DNA of 64,000 nt from Lachnospira sp. UBA3212 (GTDB lineage: Bacteria; Bacillota; Clostridia; Lachnospirales; Lachnospiraceae): assembly GCA_002363615.1 (NCBI GenBank), contig DEWK01000023.1, positions 1 to 64,000 of the forward strand, read 5' to 3'. Under the pieces are notes generated by a model. The model was given only the letters and a program-made list of their open reading frames with translations, was not told the DNA's origin and searched no databases. Made by a program: the position numbers and the translations under genes. Below, in pieces: positions 43,608 to 53,976 of the stretch (its first letter is position 1; each line of letters starts with the position of its first letter).

Positions 43608-44239
43608 TACTTGATTTCTCCTTTTTCTTTCATTTGGCTATATAATTCATAATCCCTGATTCGTTTACTGTTGCAGGTGTATGTATTTTCTTCTGTGATT
43701 ATGACGTCCATGGTATAATCGTGGTCCTCCATAGGAAGGTCGTCAAGCATTTGCATTTGGTAACCGATTGCTGCGATTAATACATGATTATGGTTGTCAG
43801 ATAAGAAGCTGTCATAAAAGCCACCACCATAACCAATTCTTTTTCCGTCCTTGGTAAAGCCAAGGCCTGGGACAATCATAATTCCCTTTCCCAGGCATTT
43901 TTTATCTTCTCTTTTGGTAAATGGTTCTAGGATACCATACTTAGCCGGGGTTAGTTCCGCCAAGGAACCTATTCGATAAAAGGACATCTTCCTTGGTCCT
44001 TCTACCTTTGGTGCAGCAATGGTATAGCCTAGCGCCAGACAATATTCTAAAAAAAGGAGCGTATCTGCCTCACTGTCCTTACTAATGTAACAGTAAATGA
44101 TATCTCCCTTTTGATAATAGGCATTCACAAAGGAAATAAGATTTTGGAAAAGCTTCTCATCCTTGTCTTGGCCTTCCTTTCTATATGCCTCTCTTTTTTT
44201 GATTAAGTCCTGACGTAATGTCTTCTTGTCAAGCATCAT
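43607..44239 (-). CDS. 5-formyltetrahydrofolate cyclo-ligase family protein
   Basis: The 210-residue protein matches the family: KKTLRQDLIKKR near the start, YCYISKDSEADT and the MIVPGLGFTKDGKRIGYGGGFYDSFL core with its ATP-binding segment. It returns 5-formyl-THF to methenyl-THF. It overlaps miaB by one base (TAATG). Two adjacent ATG codons (44239 and 44236) are both possible starts. Confidence 0.93.
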   Translation of the reverse strand: MMLDKKTLRQDLIKKREAYRKEGQDKDEKLFQNLISFVNAYYQKGDIIYCYISKDSEADTLLFLEYCLALGYTIAAPKVEGPRKMSFYRIGSLAELTPAKYGILEPFTKREDKKCLGKGIMIVPGLGFTKDGKRIGYGGGFYDSFLSDNHNHVLIAAIGYQMQMLDDLPMEDHDYTMDVIITEENTYTCNSKRIRDYELYSQMKEKGEIK

Positions 44240-44294
44240 ATCTTACAAACTCCCTTCAATAGCGTGTTTATGCGATTCGTTCATTTGTTACTAT

Positions 44295-44507
44295 TTATTT
44301 TTTTACCCGGTCTGCCACATGTTCAATGCTGCCGTCTGGATTTTTAATGTCTATATTGCGCAACTGACTTTCTAAGTTGGCATGAAAGCTTGCAATATAT
44401 TTTTGACGAAGTTCTTTTTGTTCTGCAAGTTCTTCTTCTGATAAGGGACTTACCCTAGACTTTCTTGCAAGTTCATTGATACGGTCAATTAATTTCTTAT
44501 CAATCAT
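44295..44507 (-). CDS. DUF896 family small protein (YnzC-like)
   Basis: The 70-residue protein has the DUF896 pattern KLIDRINELARKSR, LSEEELAEQKELRQKYI and NPDGSIEHVADRV. The ATG at 44507 follows a GAGGAAAG site. These helical proteins are widespread in Firmicutes; in Bacillus the ynzC gene is linked to the SOS gene yneA, but no such link exists here. The cellular role is unclear. Confidence 0.92.
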   Translation of the reverse strand: MIDKKLIDRINELARKSRVSPLSEEELAEQKELRQKYIASFHANLESQLRNIDIKNPDGSIEHVADRVKK

Positions 44508-44534
44508 AGTTCTTTCCTCATTCCTGCTCAAGTT

Positions 44535-45710
44535 CTAATATATATATAGGTTTTCTCTCTGTGAATCATAGATGCATCCATGGAAATCCCCTAGCTCTGC
44601 ATGTAATTCCGTAAGGGAAGGATATCTTAGTACGGTTACAATCTTGCGATCCCTATGAAAGAGACTTGGTTTATTTTCCGTAACAATTAAAAATTCATGA
44701 AAAACAGCAGCTAATTCCTTGTTTTTTGGTATTTGAATATCCACCGACTGACTGATTAAATTCAAATAATCTGTTCGGTCCTTTCGTAAAATCTTTACAT
44801 AAGGAATCTGGGAAATCAAAAGCGGATGAGAAAGTTTCTCTTCCATTGTTACATTTTTATTTAAGGCAGAATAGGTCTTCTTTTCTGTATAATTATAAAA
44901 GACTGTTAACTCTTCCCAAGTCTTAAAATCAACCTTGGAGAAAATCAGGTAATCTCCGATTACTTCTGCTCTTGGAATGGTTTGATCAAAATAGGTTTGT
45001 TCAATGGCCTCCATATAGATTCCATTCCGATTAATCATAATATCCGAGATAAACTGGGTGGTAGTTACAACACTAACGGATTCCACGGAAACCTCGATTT
45101 TATCTAAGAAAGAATAACGGTTATCCGTTAAGAGATTATAACCGGTCTTAATGATTAACTGATTATCATTTAAAGGCATAATAGTCTCGATTCCATTCCG
45201 CAAAAGATTGTCATCGATAATCTCATATCTTTTTCTTTCATTTAAATTATAAAGATAGGAGTGGAAATAAAAGAATCCCTGATAATCATTTGGAAGGTTT
45301 TCTCTTAAAAACTCTTCTTGTAAAATCAAACTTTCATTGTTTAAAACAAAGATGCTAATCTGCCGGTCTACCCCAATTTTTTCAAATGGACAGTGATATT
45401 TTAAAACCACATTGGAAGAATTATTGGCCAGGTCATAGCGAATTAAAAGAAAGGCTTTTTCGTGAGAAAGGTATCTGGTCATATAGATAAAGTTGGTATT
45501 TTTACATCCATCTACGATTCGAAAAGCCGCAAACTTTGGAACCTTCGGCAATATTTCAAATGATTTTTTTGATATTAAATCATCAATAAAATAATGTACC
45601 GGTGGAATTTCCCCCTCGGCCACTTCTTCATTTTCAATTTTTAAGATTCTACCATCTTCTAATACCTTTGTATTTTCTCCATGGTATTTTTTTAAAAATA
45701 ATATATTCAT
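44535..45710 (-). CDS. Protein of unknown function, beta-rich
   Basis: This 391-residue predicted cytoplasmic protein has no recognised motif. It is rich in alternating hydrophobic beta-strand-like segments, compatible with a beta-propeller, and has no signal peptide or membrane segment. The ATG at 45710 follows a GGAG site; an upstream in-frame start would run into proB. It lies between proB and DUF896 and may be co-transcribed with them. Confidence 0.65.
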   Translation of the reverse strand: MNILFLKKYHGENTKVLEDGRILKIENEEVAEGEIPPVHYFIDDLISKKSFEILPKVPKFAAFRIVDGCKNTNFIYMTRYLSHEKAFLLIRYDLANNSSNVVLKYHCPFEKIGVDRQISIFVLNNESLILQEEFLRENLPNDYQGFFYFHSYLYNLNERKRYEIIDDNLLRNGIETIMPLNDNQLIIKTGYNLLTDNRYSFLDKIEVSVESVSVVTTTQFISDIMINRNGIYMEAIEQTYFDQTIPRAEVIGDYLIFSKVDFKTWEELTVFYNYTEKKTYSALNKNVTMEEKLSHPLLISQIPYVKILRKDRTDYLNLISQSVDIQIPKNKELAAVFHEFLIVTENKPSLFHRDRKIVTVLRYPSLTELHAELGDFHGCIYDSQRENLYIY

Positions 45711-45730
45711 AAACAACTCCAAAGGAGGGG

Positions 45731-46564
45731 TTACTGTACCCAATCCATTAAATTAAAGTCATGATTCTTGTGAGCCACAAAGTAGGTTCCTACCTTATGA
45801 CCATTCATAATATCTCCGATAATACTTACATCCTTACCGTTGGCAATGATCATATCTGCCCCGGAATCAGTGGCGATTCTTGCAGCTGCCAATTTAGCAG
45901 ACATTCCACCGGTTCCTACCTTGGATGAAGAAGAATCTTTTCCAAAGGAAGAAATATGGTCGTCAATGTGGTTCACTTGTTCAACAAAGACTGCATCTGG
46001 GTTTTTATTAGGGTCATCGGTATAAAGACCATCAATATCGGAAAGTAGTATCAAAAGGTCTGCCTTTACCAAGGCTGCAACAATGGCAGATAGACGGTCA
46101 TTATCACCAAATTGAATCTCATGGGTAGAGACGGTATCATTCTCATTAACCACAGGGATGACTCCTAATTTTAATAATTCCTCAAAGGTGTTTTGGGCAT
46201 TGATTCGATTTTCATCTCGAATCATCGTGATGTTGGTCATAAGAACCTGGGCAGAAACCTGATTGTACTCAGCAAAGATTTTTTGGTAGTACATCATTAA
46301 TTGCGCCTGTCCTACAGCGGCACAAGCCTGCTTGAAAGCAAGGCTATCCTCCCCTTTTCTTCCGATTTTCTTTTTTCCAACAGCAATGGCGCCGGACGAA
46401 ACTAAGATTACGTCCTTTCCGGAATTATGGAGGTTGGTTAAAATACGAACCAACTTTTCAATTTTAGCTAAATTGGCATATCCTGTTTCCGGATAGGTAA
46501 GAGAGGACGATCCGATCTTAACTACGATCCGTTTCTTATTTTTTAATCCATCACGACTATTCAT
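45731..46564 (-). CDS. proB: Glutamate 5-kinase, short form without PUA domain
   Basis: The 277-residue protein has RIVVKIGSSSLT, LVSSGAIAVGKKKIG, GVIPVVNENDTV and GTGGMSAKL, the amino-acid-kinase motifs of ProB. It phosphorylates glutamate, the first proline step. It lacks the C-terminal PUA domain of the E. coli enzyme, as in many Firmicutes. The usual partner proA is not adjacent. An AGGAGG site precedes the ATG. Confidence 0.95.
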   Translation of the reverse strand: MNSRDGLKNKKRIVVKIGSSSLTYPETGYANLAKIEKLVRILTNLHNSGKDVILVSSGAIAVGKKKIGRKGEDSLAFKQACAAVGQAQLMMYYQKIFAEYNQVSAQVLMTNITMIRDENRINAQNTFEELLKLGVIPVVNENDTVSTHEIQFGDNDRLSAIVAALVKADLLILLSDIDGLYTDDPNKNPDAVFVEQVNHIDDHISSFGKDSSSSKVGTGGMSAKLAAARIATDSGADMIIANGKDVSIIGDIMNGHKVGTYFVAHKNHDFNLMDWVQ

Positions 46565-46633
46565 GTCTGCCTCCTAGCGTTTTTCAACTATTCATAAGCC
46601 TATCTATTCTACTACATTTTGTGGTATTTGTCA

Positions 46634-48250
46634 TCACTTTTTCATCAATGAACCCGCTTGGTAGTCTTTGATAATTGCCTCATAAACCTTTAAACCATCT
46701 ACAGCTGCTGAGGTGATTCCACCTGCATAGCCTGCTCCTTCTCCACAGGGATAAAGTCCTTGATTGCCTAAAGAAGAAAGTCCCTCGTCTCTTAAGATGC
46801 GAATAGGAGAAGAGGTTCGGCTTTCTACTCCGGCTAAAATAGCATCCTTGGAAGCATAGCCTGGAAGTTTTCCTTCAAAGTATTCAATGGCCTCTTCTAA
46901 ATCATCTCCAATAAATTCAGGGAAAATTCCCCGTACATCTGCAAACTCATAAAGTCCCAGAAAGACCGGATGAATATTGCCATAGGACACGGAAGGTTTC
47001 TTTTCCTTAAAATCCCCATAAAGTTGTACGGGAATTTTACCATGTCCGGCAAGATAGGCTTTTTCTTCTAGTTCTTCCTGAAAATGCATTCCTGCAAATA
47101 AGGTATTCTCCTTAAAATCTTCTGGCCTTACAGTAACCACCAGTGCTGAATTGGCATTTTCGGATTCTCGGTTATGATTACTCATCCCATTAATGCAAAG
47201 CTTGTTTTCTTCAGAGGAAGCATTTACCACATAGCCTCCCGGACACATGCAAAAAGAATAAACCCCACGTTTGTCCTTGGCGGTATAGGTTAATTTATAA
47301 GGTGCCGCCCCAAAGAAATCCCGGTATTTTTCTCCGTATTGATCCTGATTAATCATCTTTTGAGGATGCTGGATTCTTACTCCAACGGCAAAGGGCTTTG
47401 CTTCCATAGCTACCTGTTTTTCATAGAGGCAATGAAAGGTATCCCTTGCGGAATGGCCAATGGCAAGAATGCAAACTTCCACCGGAATCCAAGTATCATT
47501 TACCTTGATTTTCTTGATTTTTTGGTTTTCAAAAGAAAAGTCCATCACTTGACTATGAAAATGCACCTGGCCCCCTAGAGCCTGGATTTCCTTGCGGATA
47601 CTTACGATTACTTTTTTCAGTATATCGGTGCCAATATGGGGTTTGGCATCATAGAGGATTTGAGGATCCGCTCCATGCTCCACAAAGGTTTGAAGAACAA
47701 AAGAGGTCCTGCCGATTTTATCATGGATGGAGGAATTTAACTTACCATCGGAAAAGGTTCCTGCTCCACCCTCTCCAAATTGAGCATTGCCATCGGGATA
47801 AAAGTTTCCATTTTCCCAAAAGTCAGAAATTTTTTTGCTTCTTTCCTCAATGCTGGCGCCCCGTTCATACACAACCGGGCAAAACCCCGCTCGTGCAAGC
47901 ATAAGGGCAGAAAAAATCCCGGCAGGTCCAAACCCAACAATCACGGGCCTATGCCTTAATTCTTTCCTTCCGGTGACTTTAGGCTGATACGTAACCTTAT
48001 TGAAAAAACTTACATTCTTTGACAGTTTCTTGTTGTTTCTTAAGGATCCTTCCTTAGGGCTTTCAATGTCACAAGCATAAATTACCTGAATCAGGTCTTT
48101 TTTTCTGGCATCGATGGAACGTCTTACAATCTGAAAGGAATGAATCTCATCTGGTTTGATTCTTAATATTTTGCATATTTTCTCCTTTAATAAGACTTCT
48201 GGATTTTTTGATTCCTCTGGGGTTAATTTAATTTGATTGATTCGAATCAT
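46634..48250 (-). CDS. FAD-dependent oxidoreductase of the COG2509 type
   Basis: The 538-residue protein has an N-terminal alpha-beta domain, a dinucleotide-binding PVIVGFGPAGIFSALMLARAG (about residue 104), a GEGGAGTFSDGKL segment and an FAD-binding GEGAGYAGGITSAAVDG end. Members are uncharacterised flavoprotein dehydrogenases. It lies 15 bases upstream of the second flavoprotein, in the same direction. Confidence 0.88.
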   Translation of the reverse strand: MIRINQIKLTPEESKNPEVLLKEKICKILRIKPDEIHSFQIVRRSIDARKKDLIQVIYACDIESPKEGSLRNNKKLSKNVSFFNKVTYQPKVTGRKELRHRPVIVGFGPAGIFSALMLARAGFCPVVYERGASIEERSKKISDFWENGNFYPDGNAQFGEGGAGTFSDGKLNSSIHDKIGRTSFVLQTFVEHGADPQILYDAKPHIGTDILKKVIVSIRKEIQALGGQVHFHSQVMDFSFENQKIKKIKVNDTWIPVEVCILAIGHSARDTFHCLYEKQVAMEAKPFAVGVRIQHPQKMINQDQYGEKYRDFFGAAPYKLTYTAKDKRGVYSFCMCPGGYVVNASSEENKLCINGMSNHNRESENANSALVVTVRPEDFKENTLFAGMHFQEELEEKAYLAGHGKIPVQLYGDFKEKKPSVSYGNIHPVFLGLYEFADVRGIFPEFIGDDLEEAIEYFEGKLPGYASKDAILAGVESRTSSPIRILRDEGLSSLGNQGLYPCGEGAGYAGGITSAAVDGLKVYEAIIKDYQAGSLMKK

Positions 48251-48265
48251 ATGGTTCTCCCTATA

Positions 48266-49555
48266 TTATTTACATGTATTTGCAGCAGAAATTCCTGCTA
48301 AATAGCCACTGGACCAAGCCCACTGTAGGTTATAACCTCCGCAGATCCCATCAATATCTACGAGTTCCCCACAAACATAAAGTCCTGGATAAGAATTGCA
48401 TTCCATAGTTTTGGGACAAATTTCTGTTAAAAGGACTCCTCCTAGGCTTACCTGGGCTCCGGAAAAATCTCGAAGGCCACAAACCTTAATACTTAATCCT
48501 TTCATTAATGCAATGAGTAGTAATTGTTTTTCCCGGTTTTGATCCTTGAAAAATTCCTTAGAAGGCATTTCTTCCGAAAGACCAATGCCATTTAAAAAGA
48601 GTTTGGCTGCCTTATCTGGAATCAGTCCGCATAGGAGTTGTTTCATAGACTGATTTGGACGTTTCATAGCATTACCGGCAAGGATTTCCCAGAGATCATC
48701 TTCTCCCAATTCCGGAAAGAAATCGATTCGTAAAATTGCCTTCTTTTGGTAATTGTCTTCTACCGAAAGAAAATGACTGATTTGAAAAACCGGAATCCCT
48801 GAAACTTCGTTTTCTAAGAACTGAATCTGTCCCTCTTCCTCACAAATCAGCCGATCTTCTAGATAAAGCTTTACCCCTCCGTTGATACGAAGGCCTTTTA
48901 GGGCTTTTAAAAATCCATCCATTGATTTTGCAGCAGTTAAGCTTGGTTTGAATGGATAAAAGGGTAAGCCTAATTTTCCTAAAAGATTTAGGGCATAACC
49001 ATCAGACCCGGTGTTTGGATAGGATGCTCCCCCACAGGCCACGATTAGTTTTGATGTCAGATAGCTGGTTCTTTTTCCGCCATAAATAGCCTCTATTCTA
49101 TAAGTATCCATGACTTTTTCAATCTTTTTTACCTTACAGTCAAATAAAAATCTTACACCCAGACGTTTGCATTCCTCGTATAAGGCCGTTTGAATGGTTT
49201 TTGCCTGTAAGTTTCTAGGATAATAATAGCCATCTATATTTTTTGTGAGTATTCCCAATTCATGAAAAAAACTTAAGGTATCTTCCATGGCAAATTGAGA
49301 GAATACCTGATTTAAGAAATCTTTCGTATAAGTATCATCTATGCTGGAAAGATCCTTCATTCTGCTGGAAAAATACTGTTGATTAGAAAAAATCTGATTG
49401 GTAATATTGCATCTACCATTTCCTGTCATCAGGATTTTTTTTCCGGCTTCCTTATTGGCTTCCATCAAGACAACGGAAGCTCCATTTTTTGCCGCACTAA
49501 TGGCAGCCATCATGCCAGAAGCTCCTGCACCTAAAATATAGATTGAATCTTGCAT
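48266..49555 (-). CDS. HI0933/YhiN-like flavoprotein
   Basis: The 429-residue protein starts with ILGAGASGMMAAISA (FAD site), has KILMTGNGRCNITN and ends with VCGELVDIDGICGGYNLQWAWSSGY. This family is annotated as aminoacetone-oxidase-like FAD enzymes, but the reaction is unproven. The ATG at 49555 follows a GGAGG site and opens the motif, so the longer upstream frame is not used. Confidence 0.9.
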   Translation of the reverse strand: MQDSIYILGAGASGMMAAISAAKNGASVVLMEANKEAGKKILMTGNGRCNITNQIFSNQQYFSSRMKDLSSIDDTYTKDFLNQVFSQFAMEDTLSFFHELGILTKNIDGYYYPRNLQAKTIQTALYEECKRLGVRFLFDCKVKKIEKVMDTYRIEAIYGGKRTSYLTSKLIVACGGASYPNTGSDGYALNLLGKLGLPFYPFKPSLTAAKSMDGFLKALKGLRINGGVKLYLEDRLICEEEGQIQFLENEVSGIPVFQISHFLSVEDNYQKKAILRIDFFPELGEDDLWEILAGNAMKRPNQSMKQLLCGLIPDKAAKLFLNGIGLSEEMPSKEFFKDQNREKQLLLIALMKGLSIKVCGLRDFSGAQVSLGGVLLTEICPKTMECNSYPGLYVCGELVDIDGICGGYNLQWAWSSGYLAGISAANTCK

Positions 49556-49635
49556 TTCGATTATCCTCCAAGTTCCTTTCATTTCTGAATGTCTAGTACC
49601 CAAATCAGACAGTGCCCCAAGACACTGTCTGAATC

Positions 49636-51288
49636 TTATAATAAATGTACTTTTTTGCAAATTGCAAGTAGTTTGTCTCCCTTAGGGAAGGAAGCCAGGG
49701 TTTCTTCGTCTACCACCCGGAATTTTAAAAGGCTAATACCATATACTACAACAGCAACGATAATTCCCAAAAGGGTTGCAATGGTATTGCTTGCACTTAA
49801 GTAAAAGGCCAAACAATAGCAAAGGTAAGCTGCAAGTCCCATAACCAGGGAACATACAAATGGCAAAACCATGGAATGCAAATATTCCTGCTTGTAACCT
49901 ACTTCTCTTCTTAGGGCTCTTTGATTTAAAAAGCAAACCACTAAAGCGAAGAAAATATCCGAAATCAAAACTCCATAGAGTCCAAGGTGTAAACCTAAAA
50001 GGAGGCATGGAATCAAGATAAGATGAATCATTAAGGAGATTGCCGCATGTTTCACCGGCAATCTTAATCGATCGACTCCCTGTAAGGCAGAATTTGTAAT
50101 GGTAGATAATGAAAATGAAAATACCGTTAACAAACTAAATCCCATTAAATAGCCAGAAAGAGAGGTGTAGGAAGCTGGCCAAAGTAATTTTAAAATGGGA
50201 CTTCCTAAAACCATTAAGCCCACGCCACAAGGCATAGCAATAATCATAGTAAGTTTAACTGCAGAAGCAATCTTGTTTTGTACAGCATCCCTGTTTCCGG
50301 TGGTATAAGATTTTACCAGACTTGGAATCATGGAAGATGAAAGGGCTGAAGAAAAAGCAATGGCCACATTGGAAAGAAGTCGGTATTTACCAGAATAAAC
50401 GCCCCATAAGGCAGAACGGTCTTTTTCACTATAGTGCAGAAACTTCATGGCATTTCCAAAAATAGTTGAGTCAATTAAGTTACTGCAATTGTAAATCGTG
50501 GTACTTAAAAGCACTGGGATAATGGTTAAAGCCACCATCTTATAAACTTTTTTATATGGCAAAACCTTTTCTTGTGGATTGCTTGAGATTTCTTGATCCA
50601 TGGACTTTTTTAAAAGACCAAAGATAATAATCATGGTTACCATAGCTGTAAAAGCACCGGCTAAAGTACCTAAGGTTCCTCCGGCTGCTCCATAGCCTGC
50701 AGCATGGTAAGAAGTGGATGTTTTTTCATCTATTTCTGCTCCGGCTCGAAAAAGATAATAGGCTGCAAGAACAGAAACAATGGCATTCACAATTTGCTCA
50801 AAGATTTGAGAAATTGCAGTTGGAATCATGGTTCCATAGCCCTGCATATAACCACGTAAAGTTCCTACAATAGCCATAAGAATAAGAACTGGTGCCAAGG
50901 CCCTTAAGGCATATTTAATCGCCGGATATCCTGAAAATCCCGCAATCACTTGGGATCCGAAAAACAGGACAATAAATACCAGCAGGCCTAAACTTAGGGA
51001 AATACTAATAGAGGCACGAAAGATTCGTTTTACATTTTGTCGATTATTTTTTATTAATTCTTGACTTACCAGTTTAGATACCGCAATAGGCATAGACATA
51101 GAGGAAATCAGAAGTAAAAGGGAATAATAATCGTAAGCGGTAGAATAATATCCATTCCCCTCGTCTCCGATAATTCCGGTAAGGGGAATTCGATAGATTA
51201 AACCGATGATACGAACTAAGACTCCTGCAATCGCAAGAATCGTTCCCTGAACCATAAATGATTTTAAAAAATTATTTTTCTTAGCCAT
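49636..51288 (-). CDS. Polysaccharide biosynthesis (MATE/MurJ-like) flippase
   Basis: The 550-residue protein has about 14 predicted membrane segments and the SpoVB/MOP-fold start GTILAIAGVLVRIIGLIYRIP. It resembles SpoVB and YtgP-type lipid II or polysaccharide flippases. The gene set nearby does not tell which lipid-linked sugar it moves. It overlaps the DUF3048 gene by one base (TAATG), indicating coupling. Confidence 0.88.
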   Translation of the reverse strand: MAKKNNFLKSFMVQGTILAIAGVLVRIIGLIYRIPLTGIIGDEGNGYYSTAYDYYSLLLLISSMSMPIAVSKLVSQELIKNNRQNVKRIFRASISISLSLGLLVFIVLFFGSQVIAGFSGYPAIKYALRALAPVLILMAIVGTLRGYMQGYGTMIPTAISQIFEQIVNAIVSVLAAYYLFRAGAEIDEKTSTSYHAAGYGAAGGTLGTLAGAFTAMVTMIIIFGLLKKSMDQEISSNPQEKVLPYKKVYKMVALTIIPVLLSTTIYNCSNLIDSTIFGNAMKFLHYSEKDRSALWGVYSGKYRLLSNVAIAFSSALSSSMIPSLVKSYTTGNRDAVQNKIASAVKLTMIIAMPCGVGLMVLGSPILKLLWPASYTSLSGYLMGFSLLTVFSFSLSTITNSALQGVDRLRLPVKHAAISLMIHLILIPCLLLGLHLGLYGVLISDIFFALVVCFLNQRALRREVGYKQEYLHSMVLPFVCSLVMGLAAYLCYCLAFYLSASNTIATLLGIIVAVVVYGISLLKFRVVDEETLASFPKGDKLLAICKKVHLL

Positions 51289-52397
51289 TAGTTATTGATC
51301 GTGACCTCTTGTGAGGAAGGCATTACACAAATACAGGTTTTTCCAGTGTTTAAAGTGATTTCATTGCCATCTTCATCATAGAAATATGTTTTAGAGGTCG
51401 CACTCTCCTTTTTCCAGGTAATATTAATATATTTTCCTCCGGTAAAGAACAATCCCTTACCACTTCCTACAATGTTAAAGTTTACACTTTTTCCATCGTC
51501 AAACAAAGGTGCATCGGCCCATTGAACAATCAAATTTGTAAACCTTAACTGCTTATTGGTTAAAGCATCCTTATGCTTTTGACCATATTGATAACGCTTG
51601 TAGACTCCTTTTTCTTCATCATAAAGGAAATAAGAACCATTGACCGGATAGTTGGTATAAAGTTCCTTGGCGTTCTTTCCCTTGTCTAAGGTTACAGTGG
51701 TTCCATATTCTGCAAACGTAAGAGGACTTTCAAAATCCGAATCTTTTTTTGTGTCATAGCCTTTTTGTTTGATTACCTTCTTGATCCCATCTGGTAAAGC
51801 AAAAATATTGTGTGGTGCTGCAATATCATTTCGAATTTCAAAGGTGGTATAAGCAGAATCATCAAAGGCATTTAATGTATCTACCTTGCCAGACTTTAAA
51901 AAGTCTAAAGCATAAGAAGATTGTCCCCAATGAATGTAGTAAGCATCCCATTCGGTAGCCCAATAGGCAAAATAAAAACGACAACTTCGAACAGAACCAA
52001 TGCGTGCTACGTCGTCATAGTCATCATACAAGGCCATCATACGGGTAATTCCTCCCTCTACGGTAGCTTCATAGATTACTCCTGCCGATGCAGTTCCAGA
52101 CTGCGGATCTGCATTCACAATGTTATTGATCATAACAGCGATTGGCCGGCGATTAGCGATTTTTTTAGATACCGCCTCCCCGGTTAACATACTGTAATAC
52201 TTTGGCTTTTCTTCTGCGGTTGTAGTCTCTGTCTGAGTCGTTTCAGCCTCGGTAGTAGCCTCTTCCCTGCTTGTCGTCTCTTCTTTTACTGTTTCCTTTT
52301 TGGGTTTATCTTTTTTAGACAAGGCAGCATACGTCCCGATTCCTGCTGCAATAAGAACAATTCCAAGAATTGTAATAATAAGTATCTTCTTTTTCAT
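51288..52397 (-). CDS. DUF3048 domain membrane-anchored protein
   Basis: The 369-residue protein has one N-terminal membrane segment, a Thr/Glu-rich linker (about 32-66) and a DUF3048 extracellular domain (RPIAVMINNIVNADPQSGTA, VARIGSVRSCRFYFAYWA). YerB-type DUF3048 proteins are probably envelope lipoproteins; function is not known. It is coupled to the flippase gene and follows ybeY by three bases. Confidence 0.85.
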   Translation of the reverse strand: MKKKILIITILGIVLIAAGIGTYAALSKKDKPKKETVKEETTSREEATTEAETTQTETTTAEEKPKYYSMLTGEAVSKKIANRRPIAVMINNIVNADPQSGTASAGVIYEATVEGGITRMMALYDDYDDVARIGSVRSCRFYFAYWATEWDAYYIHWGQSSYALDFLKSGKVDTLNAFDDSAYTTFEIRNDIAAPHNIFALPDGIKKVIKQKGYDTKKDSDFESPLTFAEYGTTVTLDKGKNAKELYTNYPVNGSYFLYDEEKGVYKRYQYGQKHKDALTNKQLRFTNLIVQWADAPLFDDGKSVNFNIVGSGKGLFFTGGKYINITWKKESATSKTYFYDEDGNEITLNTGKTCICVMPSSQEVTINN

Positions 52398-52400
52398 AAA

Positions 52401-52892
52401 TTAATCCCTCCCGATTCCAAGTTCCTCTAAGATGTTTCTTTGATGCTGCTCCATGATTTCTGCTTCTTCCTTGGTCATATGATCATAACCAAAAAGGTGA
52501 AGCATTGAATGCGCAGTTAAAAAAGCCAGTTCACGTTTTGTGCTGTGTCCATATTCCAAAGCCTGAGCAATTACATGGTCAAGGGAAATAACAATATCTC
52601 CCACTATGTATTCTCCGCTATCCGGATCAAAACAATCATTTGTTAAACCTTGAAAATCTCCTGGACTTTCAAAAAAAGCATTGGGAAATGATAAGACATC
52701 TGTACTCGCATCAATGTCTCGATTTTCCTTGTTCATTTGCCGGATGGTTTCATCATCCACTAATAGGACCTCAACACAGGTTTCGTAAGGGCATTGGCAA
52801 TAGTCACATGCCTTTAAAACCACTTGCGATATTAACTCTTCCTTGTTAAATCCCAGGTCCTTTTGGTATTCTTCCACATAATCCAATGTCAT
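52401..52892 (-). CDS. ybeY: Endoribonuclease YbeY
   Basis: The 163-residue protein has the zinc motif HSMLHLFGYDH (HxxxHxxxxxH) plus YIVGDIVISLDH and STDVLSFPN. It takes part in 16S rRNA 3' end processing and ribosome quality control. It lies 11 bases after phoH, the usual pair. Confidence 0.96.
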   Translation of the reverse strand: MTLDYVEEYQKDLGFNKEELISQVVLKACDYCQCPYETCVEVLLVDDETIRQMNKENRDIDASTDVLSFPNAFFESPGDFQGLTNDCFDPDSGEYIVGDIVISLDHVIAQALEYGHSTKRELAFLTAHSMLHLFGYDHMTKEEAEIMEQHQRNILEELGIGRD

Positions 52893-52903
52893 AAAATATC
52901 TCC

Positions 52904-53914
52904 TTATTTCTCGGAAGTTTTAGGTTTTCGATCTTTCTTTTGGTCTTGTGGTTTATGGTTTTGCTCATAGACCTCATAGGCCTTTACAATCTTTTGTACC
53001 AGAGGATGTCTAACTACATCGGTGTTATTAAAATAGATAAATCCGATTTCATCCTCCATTTTTTTAAGAACACGACTTGCCACTTCTAATCCTGATACCT
53101 GTCCCTTTGGCAAATCCTTTTGGGTTAAGTCTCCGGTTACTACTACATGAGAACCAAAACCGATTCGGGTTAAGAACATCTTCATCTGGGCTGGAGTGGT
53201 GTTTTGCGCCTCGTCTAAAATAATAAATGCGTTATCCAAGGTACGACCACGCATATAGGCAAGAGGAGCTACTTCGATCAACCCTTTCTCCTGATTATGA
53301 AGAAAGCTTTCTGCTCCCATAATTTCATACAGGGCATCATATAGTGGTCTTAGATAGGGATCTACCTTACTTTGAAGATCTCCAGGTAAAAAGCCTAAAT
53401 TTTCTCCGGCTTCAATGGCTGGCCGTGTCATAATAATCCGGTTGACATCACCGTTTTTAAAGGCAGTAATGGCGGCAGCCATGGCAAGATAGGTCTTACC
53501 AGTACCTGCTGGTCCAATTCCAAAGACCACCATTTTCTCTCTTATCTCATCGATATATTTTTTCTGACCCAAGGTCTTTGGTTTAATAGCCTTGCCAAAA
53601 ATTGTCCTGGCTACGACCTCTTCATTTAATGCAGCAAGTTGACTTGCCATATTTTCCCTGGCAAGGGTCAATGCATAATCTACATTTTGCTCCGTAATGG
53701 TTTCCCCAGCCTTTGCAAGACTTAAAAGTGTAGTGATTACTTCCTTAGCCCGAGAGGCTTCCACCTCTCCTCCGATAATCTTCATCTGATTGTTTCTGGA
53801 AATAATCGTAACCTTTAAGGATTTTTCAATTTTTTTTAGATTACAGTCCAACTGGCCCGAGATTTCTCGCTCAGCCTCTGCCGGAATGTTCATGATGTCT
53901 TCTATAATACTCAA
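52904..53914 (-). CDS. phoH: PhoH-like ATPase
   Basis: The 336-residue protein has a short N-terminal KH-like domain and a PhoH ATPase domain with GPAGTGKTYLAMAAA, a DEAQNTTPAQMKMFLTRIG Walker B and GDLTQKDLP. It is a predicted RNA-linked ATPase that often partners YbeY. Confidence 0.95.
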   Translation of the reverse strand: MSIIEDIMNIPAEAEREISGQLDCNLKKIEKSLKVTIISRNNQMKIIGGEVEASRAKEVITTLLSLAKAGETITEQNVDYALTLARENMASQLAALNEEVVARTIFGKAIKPKTLGQKKYIDEIREKMVVFGIGPAGTGKTYLAMAAAITAFKNGDVNRIIMTRPAIEAGENLGFLPGDLQSKVDPYLRPLYDALYEIMGAESFLHNQEKGLIEVAPLAYMRGRTLDNAFIILDEAQNTTPAQMKMFLTRIGFGSHVVVTGDLTQKDLPKGQVSGLEVASRVLKKMEDEIGFIYFNNTDVVRHPLVQKIVKAYEVYEQNHKPQDQKKDRKPKTSEK

Positions 53915-53936
53915 TGTTATATTGTCCTTTACTATT

Positions 53937-53961
53937 AAAAAAGACCGCCCACAGGCGGTCT
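53937..53961 (-). terminator. Terminator of rpsU
   Basis: On the minus strand AGACCGCC-loop-GGCGGTCT (stem 53942-53961) is followed by six T. It separates rpsU from phoH. Confidence 0.9.
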
Positions 53962-53976
53962 ATTTCGCACATCGCA